DNA from: an uncultured Lachnoclostridium sp.
GTDB taxonomy: Bacteria > Bacillota > Clostridia > Lachnospirales > Lachnospiraceae
Length of the DNA stretch: 50,213 nucleotides
Assembly (NCBI GenBank): GCA_905212635.1
Contig: CAJMFH010000019.1
Span: forward strand, 1 to 50,213
Direction of reading: 5' to 3'
Part shown: positions 41,384-50,158 of the stretch, one piece after another
Layout: each line of letters begins with the position of its first letter
Numbering within the stretch: the stretch's first letter is position 1
The notes under the pieces: model-generated
What the model was told of the DNA's origin: nothing
The model's database searches: none
What the model saw: only the letters and a program-made list of their open reading frames with translations
Program-made: the position numbers and the translations under genes

Positions 41384-41417
41384 GTAATTATTCTGCACAG
41401 TAATCCTGAATAATTAC
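41384..41417 (-). promoter_or_regulatory. Perfect inverted repeat upstream of the 48-aa gene
   Basis: GTAATTATTC (41384-41393) and GAATAATTAC (41408-41417) are exact inverted copies around 14 bases. It lies 34 bases upstream of the GTG start, so it could be an operator or a leader hairpin. Confidence 0.5.
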
Positions 41418-41482
41418 ATTTTCTCTATGAAATATCATACCGACTTTCCCTCTAAATTGCAAGAGAAAAACTCTCTTTTTTC

Positions 41483-41509
41483 AAAAAGCTGTCGGCAGAT
41501 CCCGACAGC
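41483..41509 (-). terminator. Terminator-like hairpin with no obvious gene in front
   Basis: GCTGTCGG and CCGACAGC form an 8-bp stem; on the minus strand TTTTT follows, and on the plus strand ATCTTTTCTTTT. The receptor gene already has its own terminator at 41633-41670. Confidence 0.7.
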
Positions 41510-41632
41510 ATCTTTTCTTTTCTCACATAAATCGAGTATGTTTTTAGCCTTATCAAAGGCAGGAACGAACACAAAGTGTTCGAAAATGCAAATGAGAACG
41601 GTGGGAGTCCTGAATAGTTCCCTCCGATTTAT

Positions 41633-41670
41633 AAAAAAATCCCGGCTCTTGGCAGTCCAGGAAACCGGGA
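41633..41670 (-). terminator. Terminator of the chemoreceptor gene
   Basis: On the minus strand TCCCGG...CCGGGA with partial inner pairing is followed by TTTTTTTA, 25 bases after the stop codon. Confidence 0.85.
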
Positions 41671-41694
41671 TAACGTATCATTTCTTCTATCATT

Positions 41695-43026
41695 TTATGC
41701 ACGCAGTTTGTATTGATCGATCAATTCCATCGCATTCTCCATTTCACTGAGAAGTTCCTGTGAAAGCGCCGAACTTTCCTGTGCAGATGCTGTATTTTTA
41801 TCCACTACCGCCGCGATTTCTCCGGCAGAAGTAAGCATATCCTGAAGATAGGAATCCTGCTCTTTGGTCGCCTGCGTGATCTCTGTGATGTGAGTGGAGA
41901 TTTCTTCTGAAATCTTCGTAATACCATCCATCATAGCTACGGTCTCTCCGGTAAGCGATACACCGTTATTTACAGCGGAAATGCTCTTATGGATCAGATC
42001 CGTGATATTTTGTGCAGCCTCAGCACTCGAACCCGCCAGCGTTCCAATCTCTCCCGCAACAACCGCAAAACCTTTTCCATGCTCTCCGGCACGTGCCGCC
42101 TCAATCGAAGCATTGAGAGCAAGCAGATTGGTCTGCTCTGCAATACCACCGATGACTTCAATAATATTTGCAATTTCATTGGACTCTTCGCGGATCAGAT
42201 CCATCGCTTTGACAAGATCATTCATCTTATCTTCGCCTTCCTGCATCTGCTGTACCGCATCCCTGGAAAGTTTTTCCACTTCATCCGCTTTGCTTGTGCT
42301 GTCATGTACCGAATTGGAAACATTTCCAATATTATCCACAAGACTCCGGATATGATCCGACTGCTGCTGTGCACCATCTGCCATCGACTGCGCCGACTGC
42401 GCCAGTGTATCCGCTCCGTCACAAACTTCTCCAAACGATTCTTTCATTTCTTTCAATGTCGTATTTAAACTACTTAGAATCTCTGTCATGGAATCTTCAA
42501 TCTCCGCAAAATCACCAATATATTTCTGGACTTCTTCCAAATCAATATCTTTCGCACTGATCTGCTTCAGATTCATCGAAATATCGTCAATATAACGTTT
42601 CAATTCCTGCATGGCAAAATTGGTATTTCCCATCATATTGACAAATTCATCCTGCATTTCATAGTCAATATTTACGTCCAGATTTCCTTTTGCCAATTCA
42701 TCCATCGCATGATCCATAATATCAATCGGCTCTTTCACTCTCTGAATCACCTGGTTGGCGATCTTATTTAAAAACAGATCAACTCCGACAATACTGACCA
42801 CTGCAATTGCCAGAATCACGCCTACGATAATGGCAATTTTTGCTTCCGTTGGAATATCATATTTTGTATCTTCTTTTGCCAGCAATACACCTTCATAAAT
42901 ACCAATCAATGCCAGCACACCCACGACGCCACTAACCGCAAACCCAATACGTAAAAACTGCATATGCATGTACTTACGTATCGTAAGCTGCTTTTTCACT
43001 TGTTGTACTTGTTTTCCTGCCTTCAT
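41695..43026 (-). CDS. Methyl-accepting chemotaxis protein without an external sensor domain
   Basis: 443 residues. Two membrane helices (about 27-50 and 63-86) are joined by only about 12 residues, so there is no outside ligand domain. A HAMP-like stretch and a long coiled coil follow. The signalling tip is IIEVIGGIAEQTNLLALNAS, then IEAARAGEHGKGFAVVAGEI. The usual R after GE[VI] is G here (AGEIGTLAGSS). It probably senses an internal or membrane signal and works with CheA/CheW. AGGAGG precedes the ATG. Promoter at 43082-43110. Confidence 0.92.
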   Translation of the reverse strand: MKAGKQVQQVKKQLTIRKYMHMQFLRIGFAVSGVVGVLALIGIYEGVLLAKEDTKYDIPTEAKIAIIVGVILAIAVVSIVGVDLFLNKIANQVIQRVKEPIDIMDHAMDELAKGNLDVNIDYEMQDEFVNMMGNTNFAMQELKRYIDDISMNLKQISAKDIDLEEVQKYIGDFAEIEDSMTEILSSLNTTLKEMKESFGEVCDGADTLAQSAQSMADGAQQQSDHIRSLVDNIGNVSNSVHDSTSKADEVEKLSRDAVQQMQEGEDKMNDLVKAMDLIREESNEIANIIEVIGGIAEQTNLLALNASIEAARAGEHGKGFAVVAGEIGTLAGSSAEAAQNITDLIHKSISAVNNGVSLTGETVAMMDGITKISEEISTHITEITQATKEQDSYLQDMLTSAGEIAAVVDKNTASAQESSALSQELLSEMENAMELIDQYKLRA

Positions 43027-43081
43027 AAGTGACCTCCTTGCTCTCCCTTTTTCAAAAAAACGAGAAAATTATGATAATTTA

Positions 43082-43110
43082 ATTATATCATTTTTTCTCT
43101 TAAAAAACAA
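43082..43110 (-). promoter_or_regulatory. Promoter of the chemoreceptor gene
   Basis: On the minus strand, TTGTTT (43105-43110) and TATAAT (43082-43087) are 17 bases apart. Confidence 0.6.
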
Positions 43111-43129
43111 TATTTACGTTCTCAAATCA

Positions 43130-43159
43130 TTGACGTTTTTTCATATAATATGATAAAAT
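43130..43159 (+). promoter_or_regulatory. Promoter of the DUF2207 gene
   Basis: TTGACG (43130-43135) and TAAAAT (43154-43159) are 18 bases apart, 37 bases before the ATG. It diverges from the chemoreceptor promoter. Confidence 0.55.
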
Positions 43160-43195
43160 TATTATAAAATATTTATAACAATAAGGAGGATTTTT

Positions 43196-45136
43196 ATGAA
43201 AAAAGCATGTTATGCCGTCATTTTGTTTTGGGGACTGCTTTTGTTATCCGGTCTCTTTTTTCCGGATGCCGCGTATGCCGCAGACAGCAATTCCATTGAA
43301 CGGATCGATATGGATGTTTCGATCGATGCCACCGGAACGGCGCACATAAAAGAAGTGTGGCAGGCTTCCGTTTCTCAGGGAACAGAGGGCTACCGCCCTT
43401 ATGGAAATCTGGGTGTCTGCGAGATTACCGGTTTTTCTGTCAGCGATGACTTAGGGAACCATTATGAATTGCTGGATCATTGGTATACGAATACATCTTT
43501 CACAAACAAAGCCGGGAAATGCGGTATCGTTGACAACGGCGATACACTCGAACTTTGCTGGGGAATCACGGAATATGGCAGGAGAACTTACACACTTACA
43601 TACAATATTACCAACATTATCAATCAATACAACGATGCACAGGGACTTTATTTCAGTTTTATTCCGGAACAGATGGAACAGCATCCCGGCAATGCCTCTG
43701 TCTTCATTCACACAGATCCGTTGAATTTGAATGAGTCCAACGCAAAGATCTGGGCATTCGGTTATCCAAATGGTACGATTACTTTTGAAAACGGGGGTGT
43801 GCGTATGGATTCCCTCGGTTCGCTTCCATCGTCACATTATATGACCGCACTAATTCAATTTCCAAACGACACATTTTCTACAGCAGTAGACAAAAATATT
43901 TCCTTTCAGGATGTTTACAAAGAAGCAGAAAAAGATGCCCTAACTCCCGCTACGATCCGGTTTTATGATTATCTGATCTTTGCCCTTCCTTTTGTACTTT
44001 TGATCGGAGCCTTTCTGATCTGGTTTATCTGGGGACACGATGACAAACCGGTCGACGTCACCGAATTTTACCCTCCGGACGACCACAACAGTGCTGAAAT
44101 TGCTCTTCTTTATAAAGGAAAGGTCTCCAATGAAGATCTGACTTCCACGATTGTCTATCTCGCGTCAAAAGGATATCTTTCCATTGAAGACAGAACCGAG
44201 GAATCACTTGGCGGTCTGATAAAATCACATGATTTTATCTTGAAAAAAGAAAAAGATTATGATGGTGTAAATTCGATCGAGCAGCGCTTTTTCGATGGTT
44301 TATTTGCCGGGCGCACCATCGTGTCAAAAAGCATGCTGACCAATAAATTTTACCGCGTTTTAGGTGATATTGCTGACGATATGAACAGCAAAGACAACCA
44401 GAAGATCATCTTCGAATCCTCTTCTTTGTCAAAAAGGCTTCCGCTCACGCTGATGATCGTTCTGTCTCTGCTTTGCGGACTGGTGCGTTCCCTATATGCC
44501 GCAGAAGGAGATCTGCCTCTGGCTTTCTTTTTAAGCCTGTTCCCTTTGACAGCTCTTCTTGTATTGACACAGCTTCCAGCCAAACCGGGTATCAGCAGCA
44601 AAATATTTTTGGTAGTATGGAGTGTCCTTTTCGGACTGAGTTCCATCATCACATCGTTAGTAAAATTGGCTTACACTGCACCATTTTTCCTGCAAATGCT
44701 TGTCTTCTCCATACTTTGTTCTTTTGGTATGGCGATCTTCCGCTACCTTGTACCAAAACGAACCCCATATGGAACAGAAATGTTAGGCCGCATTCGCGGA
44801 TTTAAACATTTTTTGGAAATTGCCGACAAAGACCGGCTGGAAATGCTGGTATCTGAAAATCCATCCTATTTTTATGATATTCTTCCTTACACCTACGTAT
44901 TGGGAGTTTCTGACAAATGGATCGATAAATTTGAAGATATTGCCATCGAACCGGCACATTGGTACCACGGTTCCAATATTTACAGCACACGGGCGCTCGC
45001 TGCCTCGCTCAATTCAACAATGAGTTCTGCCCGCACAGCAATGACTTCCTCCCCTTCCAAAGGTGGCGGCGGTCGAAGTTTTTCCGGCGGTGGCGGTGGT
45101 GCCGGTGGACACTCTTCGGGCGGTGGATTCCGATAA
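43196..45136 (+). CDS. DUF2207 domain membrane protein
   Basis: 646 residues. Signal peptide (to about AYAAD). An extracellular beta-rich domain at 30-220 is typical of DUF2207 (IERIDMDVSIDATGTAHIKE; then TYTLTYNITNIINQYNDAQG). One membrane helix at about 262-285, a cytoplasmic winged part (VSNEDLTSTIVYLASKGYLS), then a group of helices (about 410-525). The tail is a Gly/Ser run (FSGGGGGAGGHSSGGGF), usual for the family. The function of the family is unknown. AAGGAGG precedes the ATG. The gene is alone on the plus strand, followed by a terminator. Confidence 0.9.
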   Translation: MKKACYAVILFWGLLLLSGLFFPDAAYAADSNSIERIDMDVSIDATGTAHIKEVWQASVSQGTEGYRPYGNLGVCEITGFSVSDDLGNHYELLDHWYTNTSFTNKAGKCGIVDNGDTLELCWGITEYGRRTYTLTYNITNIINQYNDAQGLYFSFIPEQMEQHPGNASVFIHTDPLNLNESNAKIWAFGYPNGTITFENGGVRMDSLGSLPSSHYMTALIQFPNDTFSTAVDKNISFQDVYKEAEKDALTPATIRFYDYLIFALPFVLLIGAFLIWFIWGHDDKPVDVTEFYPPDDHNSAEIALLYKGKVSNEDLTSTIVYLASKGYLSIEDRTEESLGGLIKSHDFILKKEKDYDGVNSIEQRFFDGLFAGRTIVSKSMLTNKFYRVLGDIADDMNSKDNQKIIFESSSLSKRLPLTLMIVLSLLCGLVRSLYAAEGDLPLAFFLSLFPLTALLVLTQLPAKPGISSKIFLVVWSVLFGLSSIITSLVKLAYTAPFFLQMLVFSILCSFGMAIFRYLVPKRTPYGTEMLGRIRGFKHFLEIADKDRLEMLVSENPSYFYDILPYTYVLGVSDKWIDKFEDIAIEPAHWYHGSNIYSTRALAASLNSTMSSARTAMTSSPSKGGGGRSFSGGGGGAGGHSSGGGFR

Positions 45137-45327
45137 AAAATGTATAAACCAAATAAAAAACTCATTTTTACAAAACGTTCACAATTTTTCGAAAATTTGA
45201 ACATCATTTATTCACATTTTAAGTATATACTAAGACCATAAGTTAAAGATAAACAACTTCAACTTATACAACTTAAATTTGGTAGTTATCTTATTTTTGA
45301 TATTTTTTCATAAAACTCCTCTTTCAG

Positions 45328-45355
45328 AAAAAGAACCGTGACGGCGGTTCTTTTT
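45328..45355 (+). terminator. Terminator hairpin downstream of the DUF2207 gene
   Basis: AAAAAGAACCG and CGGTTCTTTTT form an 11-bp stem. The 190 bases between the stop codon and this stem are AT-rich; I see no gene in them. Confidence 0.78.
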
Positions 45356-45371
45356 CACGTTTAGAAAACTA

Positions 45372-45402
45372 AAAAATGCTCCGCAGTTCACGGAGCATTT
45401 TT
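45372..45402. terminator. Bidirectional terminator at the nadC end
   Basis: AAAAATGCTCCG and CGGAGCATTTTT form a perfect 12-bp stem around a 7-base loop, 18 bases after the nadC stop on the minus strand. Confidence 0.85.
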
Positions 45403-45420
45403 CTGTCTCAATCTTTTCCA

Positions 45421-46275
45421 TTATTCTACCGGATGAAGATTTTTCAATGAGATGTCCAGAATCGGAGCAGAATGTGTCAAAGCTCCGCTGGAGATATAAT
45501 CGACACCGATCTTCGTAAGACGGTCAACATTTTCTCTTGTAACATTTCCCGAACACTCGGTCTCTGCACGTCCATCAATGATCTCAACGGCTTTTGTCAT
45601 GTCTTCCGGCGTCATATTGTCAAGCATAATAATATCAGCACCAGCTTCTACTGCCTCTTTTACCATATCAAGATTCTCGACTTCAATTTCAATCTTTCTT
45701 ACAAAAGGGGCATACTCTTTTGCCATCTGTACCGCTTTCGTCACACTTCCCGCAGCTCCGATGTGATTGTCTTTTAAAAGCACACCGTCAGAAAGGTTAT
45801 AACGATGATTGTATCCGCCGCCGACCTTTACGGCATATTTTTCAAATACACGCATATTCGGCGTTGTCTTTCTCGTATCTAAAAGTTTTGTCTTTGTGCC
45901 TTCCAAAAGTCTGGCGATTGATTTTGTATACGTAGCAATTCCACTCATGCGCTGCAAATAGTTCAGTGCCACACGTTCCCCGGAAAGAAGAACACGGATA
46001 TCACCGGTCAGCACTGCCATCTTCTGGCCATTTTTCACTTCATCGCCATCTTGACAGAAAAAGGTAATTTCTGTCGCAGGATCCAACAAAGAAAATACGC
46101 GGGCAAATACATCCAGTCCGGCGATCACACCATCCTGCTTGCAGATCAGTTCTACCCTTCCTAATTTTTTCTCCGGCATTACGGCATTTGTCGTAATATC
46201 CTCACTCGTAATATCTTCGCGCAGTGCTTGTAAGATCAGTTCATCTGCGTTTAACTGCATTGTTATTGTATTCAT
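45421..46275 (-). CDS. nadC: Nicotinate-nucleotide pyrophosphorylase (quinolinate phosphoribosyltransferase)
   Basis: 284 residues. It joins quinolinate and PRPP to give nicotinate mononucleotide. Signatures are LLDTRKTTPNMRVFEKYAVK, GGGYNHRYNLSDGVLLKDNH, and EIEVENLDMVKEAVEAGADI then IMLDNM. The start overlaps the nadB stop (ATGA). nadA, needed between NadB and NadC in the pathway, is not in this window. Confidence 0.96.
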   Translation of the reverse strand: MNTITMQLNADELILQALREDITSEDITTNAVMPEKKLGRVELICKQDGVIAGLDVFARVFSLLDPATEITFFCQDGDEVKNGQKMAVLTGDIRVLLSGERVALNYLQRMSGIATYTKSIARLLEGTKTKLLDTRKTTPNMRVFEKYAVKVGGGYNHRYNLSDGVLLKDNHIGAAGSVTKAVQMAKEYAPFVRKIEIEVENLDMVKEAVEAGADIIMLDNMTPEDMTKAVEIIDGRAETECSGNVTRENVDRLTKIGVDYISSGALTHSAPILDISLKNLHPVE

Positions 46276-47597
46276 TGTTCTTCTCCTTTTCTCGCTTCTT
46301 TGACTCGCTTGATTTCATCCAATACGAGCTTTTTATATTCTTCACGAAGTTTGTCAAGATCTTCATATTGGTTTAGGTCTATTGTCTCTAACATCGTTTC
46401 ATTGACCGTTCCCGGATTTTCTGCAATACTCTTTGCCGCACGTCCCGCGAACACAAGACTTTCCAAAAGAGAGTTGCTTGCCAGACGATTGGCTCCATGA
46501 ACACCATTGCAGCTTGTCTCGCCAATTGCGTATAAATGTTCTGCCGACGTCCTGCTTTTTTCAGAATCAACCCAAATGCCGCCCATAAAATAATGCTGTG
46601 CCGGCACAACTGGAATCGGATCTCGGGTCACATCGTATCCTTCCTCGAGACATCTTTGGTATATATTCGGAAAATGCCCTTTGATCTCGTCTTCCTTGAT
46701 TGGTGCCAGACTCAGACGCACATATGGCATATCATCTTTCTTCATCTGCTCATATTCTTTCTGCGTCAAAAGATCTCTTGGCAAGAGTTCATTGACAAAA
46801 CGATTTCCATTTTTATCCAGCAATATTGCTCCCTCTCCGCGCACGGATTCTGAGATCAAAAACCGTCTTCCGGGCTTTTTCGAATACAATGTCGTCGGAT
46901 GGATCTGTATGTAATCAATATTTTCCAATCGGATATTATGTGAAAGGGCAATTGCCAGCGCGTCTCCCGTCAAATGACGAAAATTGGTCGAATGTTCATA
47001 TAGTCCGCCCAGACCACCACAGGCAAGCACGGTATCTTCCGCCACGATCACCTGCTTTGTACCCTCTTTATCGATGGTAACTGCCCCCGCGCAAGTCTTT
47101 CCATCGGTGAGCAGATCGATCATTGTCGTATACTCCAGCAGCTTCACATTTTCGCACTTTTTCACTGCCGCAAGCAATTTGCTTGTAATTTCTTTTCCGG
47201 TGATATCCTCATGAAAAACAATACGATGTGTCGAATGTCCACCCTCTCTTGTATATAGGAGTTTTCCATTTTCCTGCTCAAATTCCACACCATATCCGAT
47301 CAGTTCCTTCACAATATTCTGTGAAGACCGGATCATAATATCGACCGATTCTTTTCGGTTTTTATAATGACCGGCGCGCATCGTATCCTCAAAATAACTA
47401 TCGTAATCGTCCTCGGATTTCAGCACACACATACCGCCCTGTGCCAGAAAAGAATCGCTGCTTTCTGCATCTTCTTTTGTAATGATGACAATCTGTTTTT
47501 CTTTCGGAAGTTTCAGCGCACAATACAATCCTGCTGCCCCGCTTCCCACAATCAAAATATCCGTTTTTATTTTCTTTCCATTCTTGAGTTCAGTCAT
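46272..47597 (-). CDS. nadB: L-aspartate oxidase
   Basis: 441 residues. It oxidises aspartate to iminoaspartate, the first step to NAD. The FAD site is DILIVGSGAAGLYCALKLP. GGHSTHRIVFHEDITGKEIT and HPTTLYSKKPGRRFLISESV then RGEGAILLDKNG are family motifs, and GANRLASNSLLESLVFAGRA is the C-terminal FAD contact. It is about 100 residues shorter than the E. coli enzyme, as in other Clostridia. GAGG precedes the ATG. Promoter and a leader hairpin lie upstream. Confidence 0.95.
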   Translation of the reverse strand: MTELKNGKKIKTDILIVGSGAAGLYCALKLPKEKQIVIITKEDAESSDSFLAQGGMCVLKSEDDYDSYFEDTMRAGHYKNRKESVDIMIRSSQNIVKELIGYGVEFEQENGKLLYTREGGHSTHRIVFHEDITGKEITSKLLAAVKKCENVKLLEYTTMIDLLTDGKTCAGAVTIDKEGTKQVIVAEDTVLACGGLGGLYEHSTNFRHLTGDALAIALSHNIRLENIDYIQIHPTTLYSKKPGRRFLISESVRGEGAILLDKNGNRFVNELLPRDLLTQKEYEQMKKDDMPYVRLSLAPIKEDEIKGHFPNIYQRCLEEGYDVTRDPIPVVPAQHYFMGGIWVDSEKSRTSAEHLYAIGETSCNGVHGANRLASNSLLESLVFAGRAAKSIAENPGTVNETMLETIDLNQYEDLDKLREEYKKLVLDEIKRVKEARKGEEQ

Positions 47598-47633
47598 CTG
47601 AAAACCTCATTTCTGATACCTATATAGTAATAA

Positions 47634-47668
47634 ATAGCGTCAGATGAAATAGGTTCAAATGACGCTAT
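47634..47668 (-). promoter_or_regulatory. Leader hairpin or operator of nadB-nadC
   Basis: ATAGCGTCA and TGACGCTAT are exact inverted copies, with an inner TGAA/TTCA. The element lies just downstream of the nadB promoter, in the untranslated leader. No T-run follows on the minus strand. It may be a repressor site (NiaR-like regulation is known in this group) or a folded leader. Confidence 0.55.
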
Positions 47669-47677
47669 CATTTTTTA

Positions 47678-47706
47678 ATATTATCACAAATCTCGGCGTA
47701 TGACAA
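47678..47706 (-). promoter_or_regulatory. Promoter of nadB-nadC
   Basis: On the minus strand, TTGTCA (47701-47706) and TAATAT (47678-47683) are 17 bases apart, immediately behind the xylanase stop codon. Confidence 0.65.
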
Positions 47707-47714
47707 GCCGAAAA

Positions 47715-48902
47715 TTATTTTCCACCCGTCTTTCCTGCTTCCAGAATACTTTCATAACATGGCTTCTTCTCCATGTCATCGGTAAACAAAAGCGGATAAC
47801 TGGTCTCCCCTTTCATTCCACTCAGCCAGGATTCGCCATCTTTCAGTCCCCAAAATGTCACAGAAGTAATATTTGCTTTTCCTTCCCGCTTCATTTTGGT
47901 AATGACATCGAAAAATTCTTTGTAGCGATCTGCCTGCTTTTTCAATCCCTCTTCGGAATCGTCGTTATTGTGCATGTCAATTTCTGTCAATTGGATCTCA
48001 ATGCCATCGATCGAAGCATATTTTTCAAGTGCCGTCTCAAACAAATCTACCGATGGGAAATCCATATCCCAATGGCTCTGCATACCTACACCGTCAAGTA
48101 TACCGGCGTCGTGAAGTTCCACTACCTTGGCATACAAAAGATCCCGTTTCTGTGCCATATACTCGTTATAGTCATTGAGGAAAAGTTCGGTTCCCTCTTC
48201 GGCATATTTTCTTGCAAACGTAAACGCATCCGCAATATAGGAAAAATCGCCATAGGTCTCATACCACATGCTTTCCGTGCGGTAATTTCCGTCGTCGCCG
48301 ACTGCCTCATTGACGACATCCCAGGCATATACCACACCCGGGTAATTTTCTTTACAATAGGTAAGAACTTGCTTAATATAACTTTCCATGCGCTTCTTCA
48401 TCGTTGCCTTATCCACATAACCCTTTGACGGATCATATTTCTTGGAAAAGAACCACTCCGGTGTCTGGCTATACCACACCAAAGTATGTCCACGAAGCGG
48501 AATTCCAGCTTCCTGGGCTGCCTTCAGCGCCTTTTCCAACGTTTCTTCTTTGATCGCCGGCATTCCGTCTTTGCTCTTCTCGGACCCTTCCCAGTCCAAA
48601 AGACTTTCCGGTTTCATTTCATTTTCCATCGTAATGCTGTTAAAATTTTCCTTTATTTGGGCAACTCGGTCTTCTTCACTAAGATACCCGGATGTCGTCG
48701 CCACACCCACTTTAAAATCGCCGTCAAAGGCTTCTTTCAACGTTTTCGCCTCGCTTTTCGAATCCGTAACTGCCGCTGCTGTCACTGCCGCTGTCGTCGT
48801 CTGATTTTTCGTCTCTTTCTGCTCACTCTGTCCACATCCGGTCAGGCACAATGCCAGCCCCAATGCCGCGCATACACCCATACTCCATTTTCTAAGTTTC
48901 AT
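47715..48902 (-). CDS. GH10 endo-1,4-beta-xylanase lipoprotein
   Basis: 395 residues. Lipoprotein signal with LTGC (C23), then a Thr/Ala linker to about residue 52. The rest is one GH10 barrel: NSITMENEMKPESL, GIPLRGHTLVWYSQTPEW, acid/base E199 in YAWDVVNEAVGD, and nucleophile E307 in IEIQLTEIDMHN. It should cut xylan at the outer face of the cell. No binding module and no transporter nearby. It stands alone between trpS (divergent) and nadB. Confidence 0.94.
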   Translation of the reverse strand: MKLRKWSMGVCAALGLALCLTGCGQSEQKETKNQTTTAAVTAAAVTDSKSEAKTLKEAFDGDFKVGVATTSGYLSEEDRVAQIKENFNSITMENEMKPESLLDWEGSEKSKDGMPAIKEETLEKALKAAQEAGIPLRGHTLVWYSQTPEWFFSKKYDPSKGYVDKATMKKRMESYIKQVLTYCKENYPGVVYAWDVVNEAVGDDGNYRTESMWYETYGDFSYIADAFTFARKYAEEGTELFLNDYNEYMAQKRDLLYAKVVELHDAGILDGVGMQSHWDMDFPSVDLFETALEKYASIDGIEIQLTEIDMHNNDDSEEGLKKQADRYKEFFDVITKMKREGKANITSVTFWGLKDGESWLSGMKGETSYPLLFTDDMEKKPCYESILEAGKTGGK

Positions 48903-49004
48903 AGCTGCCTCCTGTTTTTCGTTTTATTAACGAAAATATTATATAGTTTTTGTGTGAAATAACTTCTATAGTATACCATACTTTTCCTTTTTTTGCAATC
49001 GTTC

Positions 49005-49033
49005 TTGCATATTTTCACGTTTATTGATATAAT
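49005..49033 (+). promoter_or_regulatory. Promoter of trpS
   Basis: TTGCAT (49005-49010) and TATAAT (49028-49033) are 17 bases apart, 46 bases before the ATG. The leader is too short for a T-box. Confidence 0.72.
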
Positions 49034-49079
49034 ATTTTGATGTACAGTGCAATGCAGAAATGCAGGAAAGGATATTAGT

Positions 49080-50126
49080 ATGAGTAAAATAATTCTAACC
49101 GGAGACCGTCCTACCGGCAGACTTCACGTCGGACATTACGTCGGCTCCTTAAAACGCCGCGTCGAGCTTCAAAACTCAGGCGAATATGATTCAGTATATA
49201 TTATGATTGCGGATGCACAGGCTTTGACAGATAATTTTGACAATCCGGAGAAAGTACGCAGCAACATCTCAGAAGTTGCCTTGGACTACATGTCCTGCGG
49301 ATTGGATCCGGCAAAATCCACATTGTTTGTCCAGTCGTACATCTCTGAATTGACCGAATTGACATTTTATTATGCCAATCTTGTAACCGTTTCGCGCTTA
49401 AAACGAAATCCTACGGTAAAAAATGAGATTCAGCTCCGCGGATTTAATTCCAGCATCCCTGTCGGATTCTTCACATATCCAATCAGTCAGGCAGCTGACA
49501 TCACGGCTTTTAAAGCAAATGTCGTGCCGGTCGGCGAAGACCAGCTTCCAATGCTGGAACAGGCCCGCGAAATCGTGCATAGTTTCAACACCATTTATGG
49601 CGAAGAAGTTCTCGTAATGCCAAAAGCCTTCCTTCCGGATAATCAGGCTTGTATGCGTCTTCCGGGCACCGACGGAAAAGCAAAAATGAGTAAATCTCTT
49701 GGCAACTGCATCTATCTTTCGGACAACCCGGATGATATCCGCAAAAAAGTCATGAGTATGTATACCGACCCGGATCACATCCGTATCGAAGATCCCGGAA
49801 AGCTCGAAGGAAATACGGTATTTACTTATCTGGATGCCTTTTGTAACGATGCTCACTTCGAGCATCATCTTCCGGAATATGCCAACCTTCAGGAACTGAA
49901 AGATCACTATACCAAAGGTGGTCTTGGCGATGTCAAGGTGAAGAAGTTCCTTTATGCTGTTTTGATGGAAGAACTCGAGCCAATCCAGGCACGCCGCCAT
50001 GAATTGGAAAAAGACATTCCGGCTGTCATGGAAATTCTCCGTGAGGGCAGTATAAAAGCACGCGAGGTCGCAGCACAGACACTTTCGGAAGTAAAACATG
50101 CGATGAAGATTGATTATTTTGAATAG
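49080..50126 (+). CDS. trpS: Tryptophan-tRNA ligase
   Basis: 348 residues, class I synthetase. GDRPTGRLHVGHYVGSL holds the HIGH-type motif (HVGH) and AKMSKSLGNCIYLS the KMSKS loop. PVGEDQLPMLEQAREI is the tryptophan/tRNA region of the family. The ATG at 49080 has GGAAAGG upstream; the longer ORF start at 49047 lies next to the promoter and is unlikely. Its own promoter is clear. No terminator was seen before the IS-like sequence that begins 32 bases after the stop. Confidence 0.93.
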   Translation: MSKIILTGDRPTGRLHVGHYVGSLKRRVELQNSGEYDSVYIMIADAQALTDNFDNPEKVRSNISEVALDYMSCGLDPAKSTLFVQSYISELTELTFYYANLVTVSRLKRNPTVKNEIQLRGFNSSIPVGFFTYPISQAADITAFKANVVPVGEDQLPMLEQAREIVHSFNTIYGEEVLVMPKAFLPDNQACMRLPGTDGKAKMSKSLGNCIYLSDNPDDIRKKVMSMYTDPDHIRIEDPGKLEGNTVFTYLDAFCNDAHFEHHLPEYANLQELKDHYTKGGLGDVKVKKFLYAVLMEELEPIQARRHELEKDIPAVMEILREGSIKAREVAAQTLSEVKHAMKIDYFE

Positions 50127-50158
50127 GTAAAAATATAATACAAAAAATGACCGGTCAG

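Noticed and set aside
43027..43195. Cyclic di-GMP riboswitch between the receptor and DUF2207 genes
   Set aside because: The gap is AT-rich and fully explained by two divergent promoters; no conserved riboswitch core was seen.
49034..49079. T-box leader in front of trpS
   Set aside because: The leader between the promoter and the ATG is under 50 bases, too short for a T-box fold.
49398..50099. 233-codon minus-strand ORF opposite trpS
   Set aside because: Antisense shadow of a clear synthetase gene.
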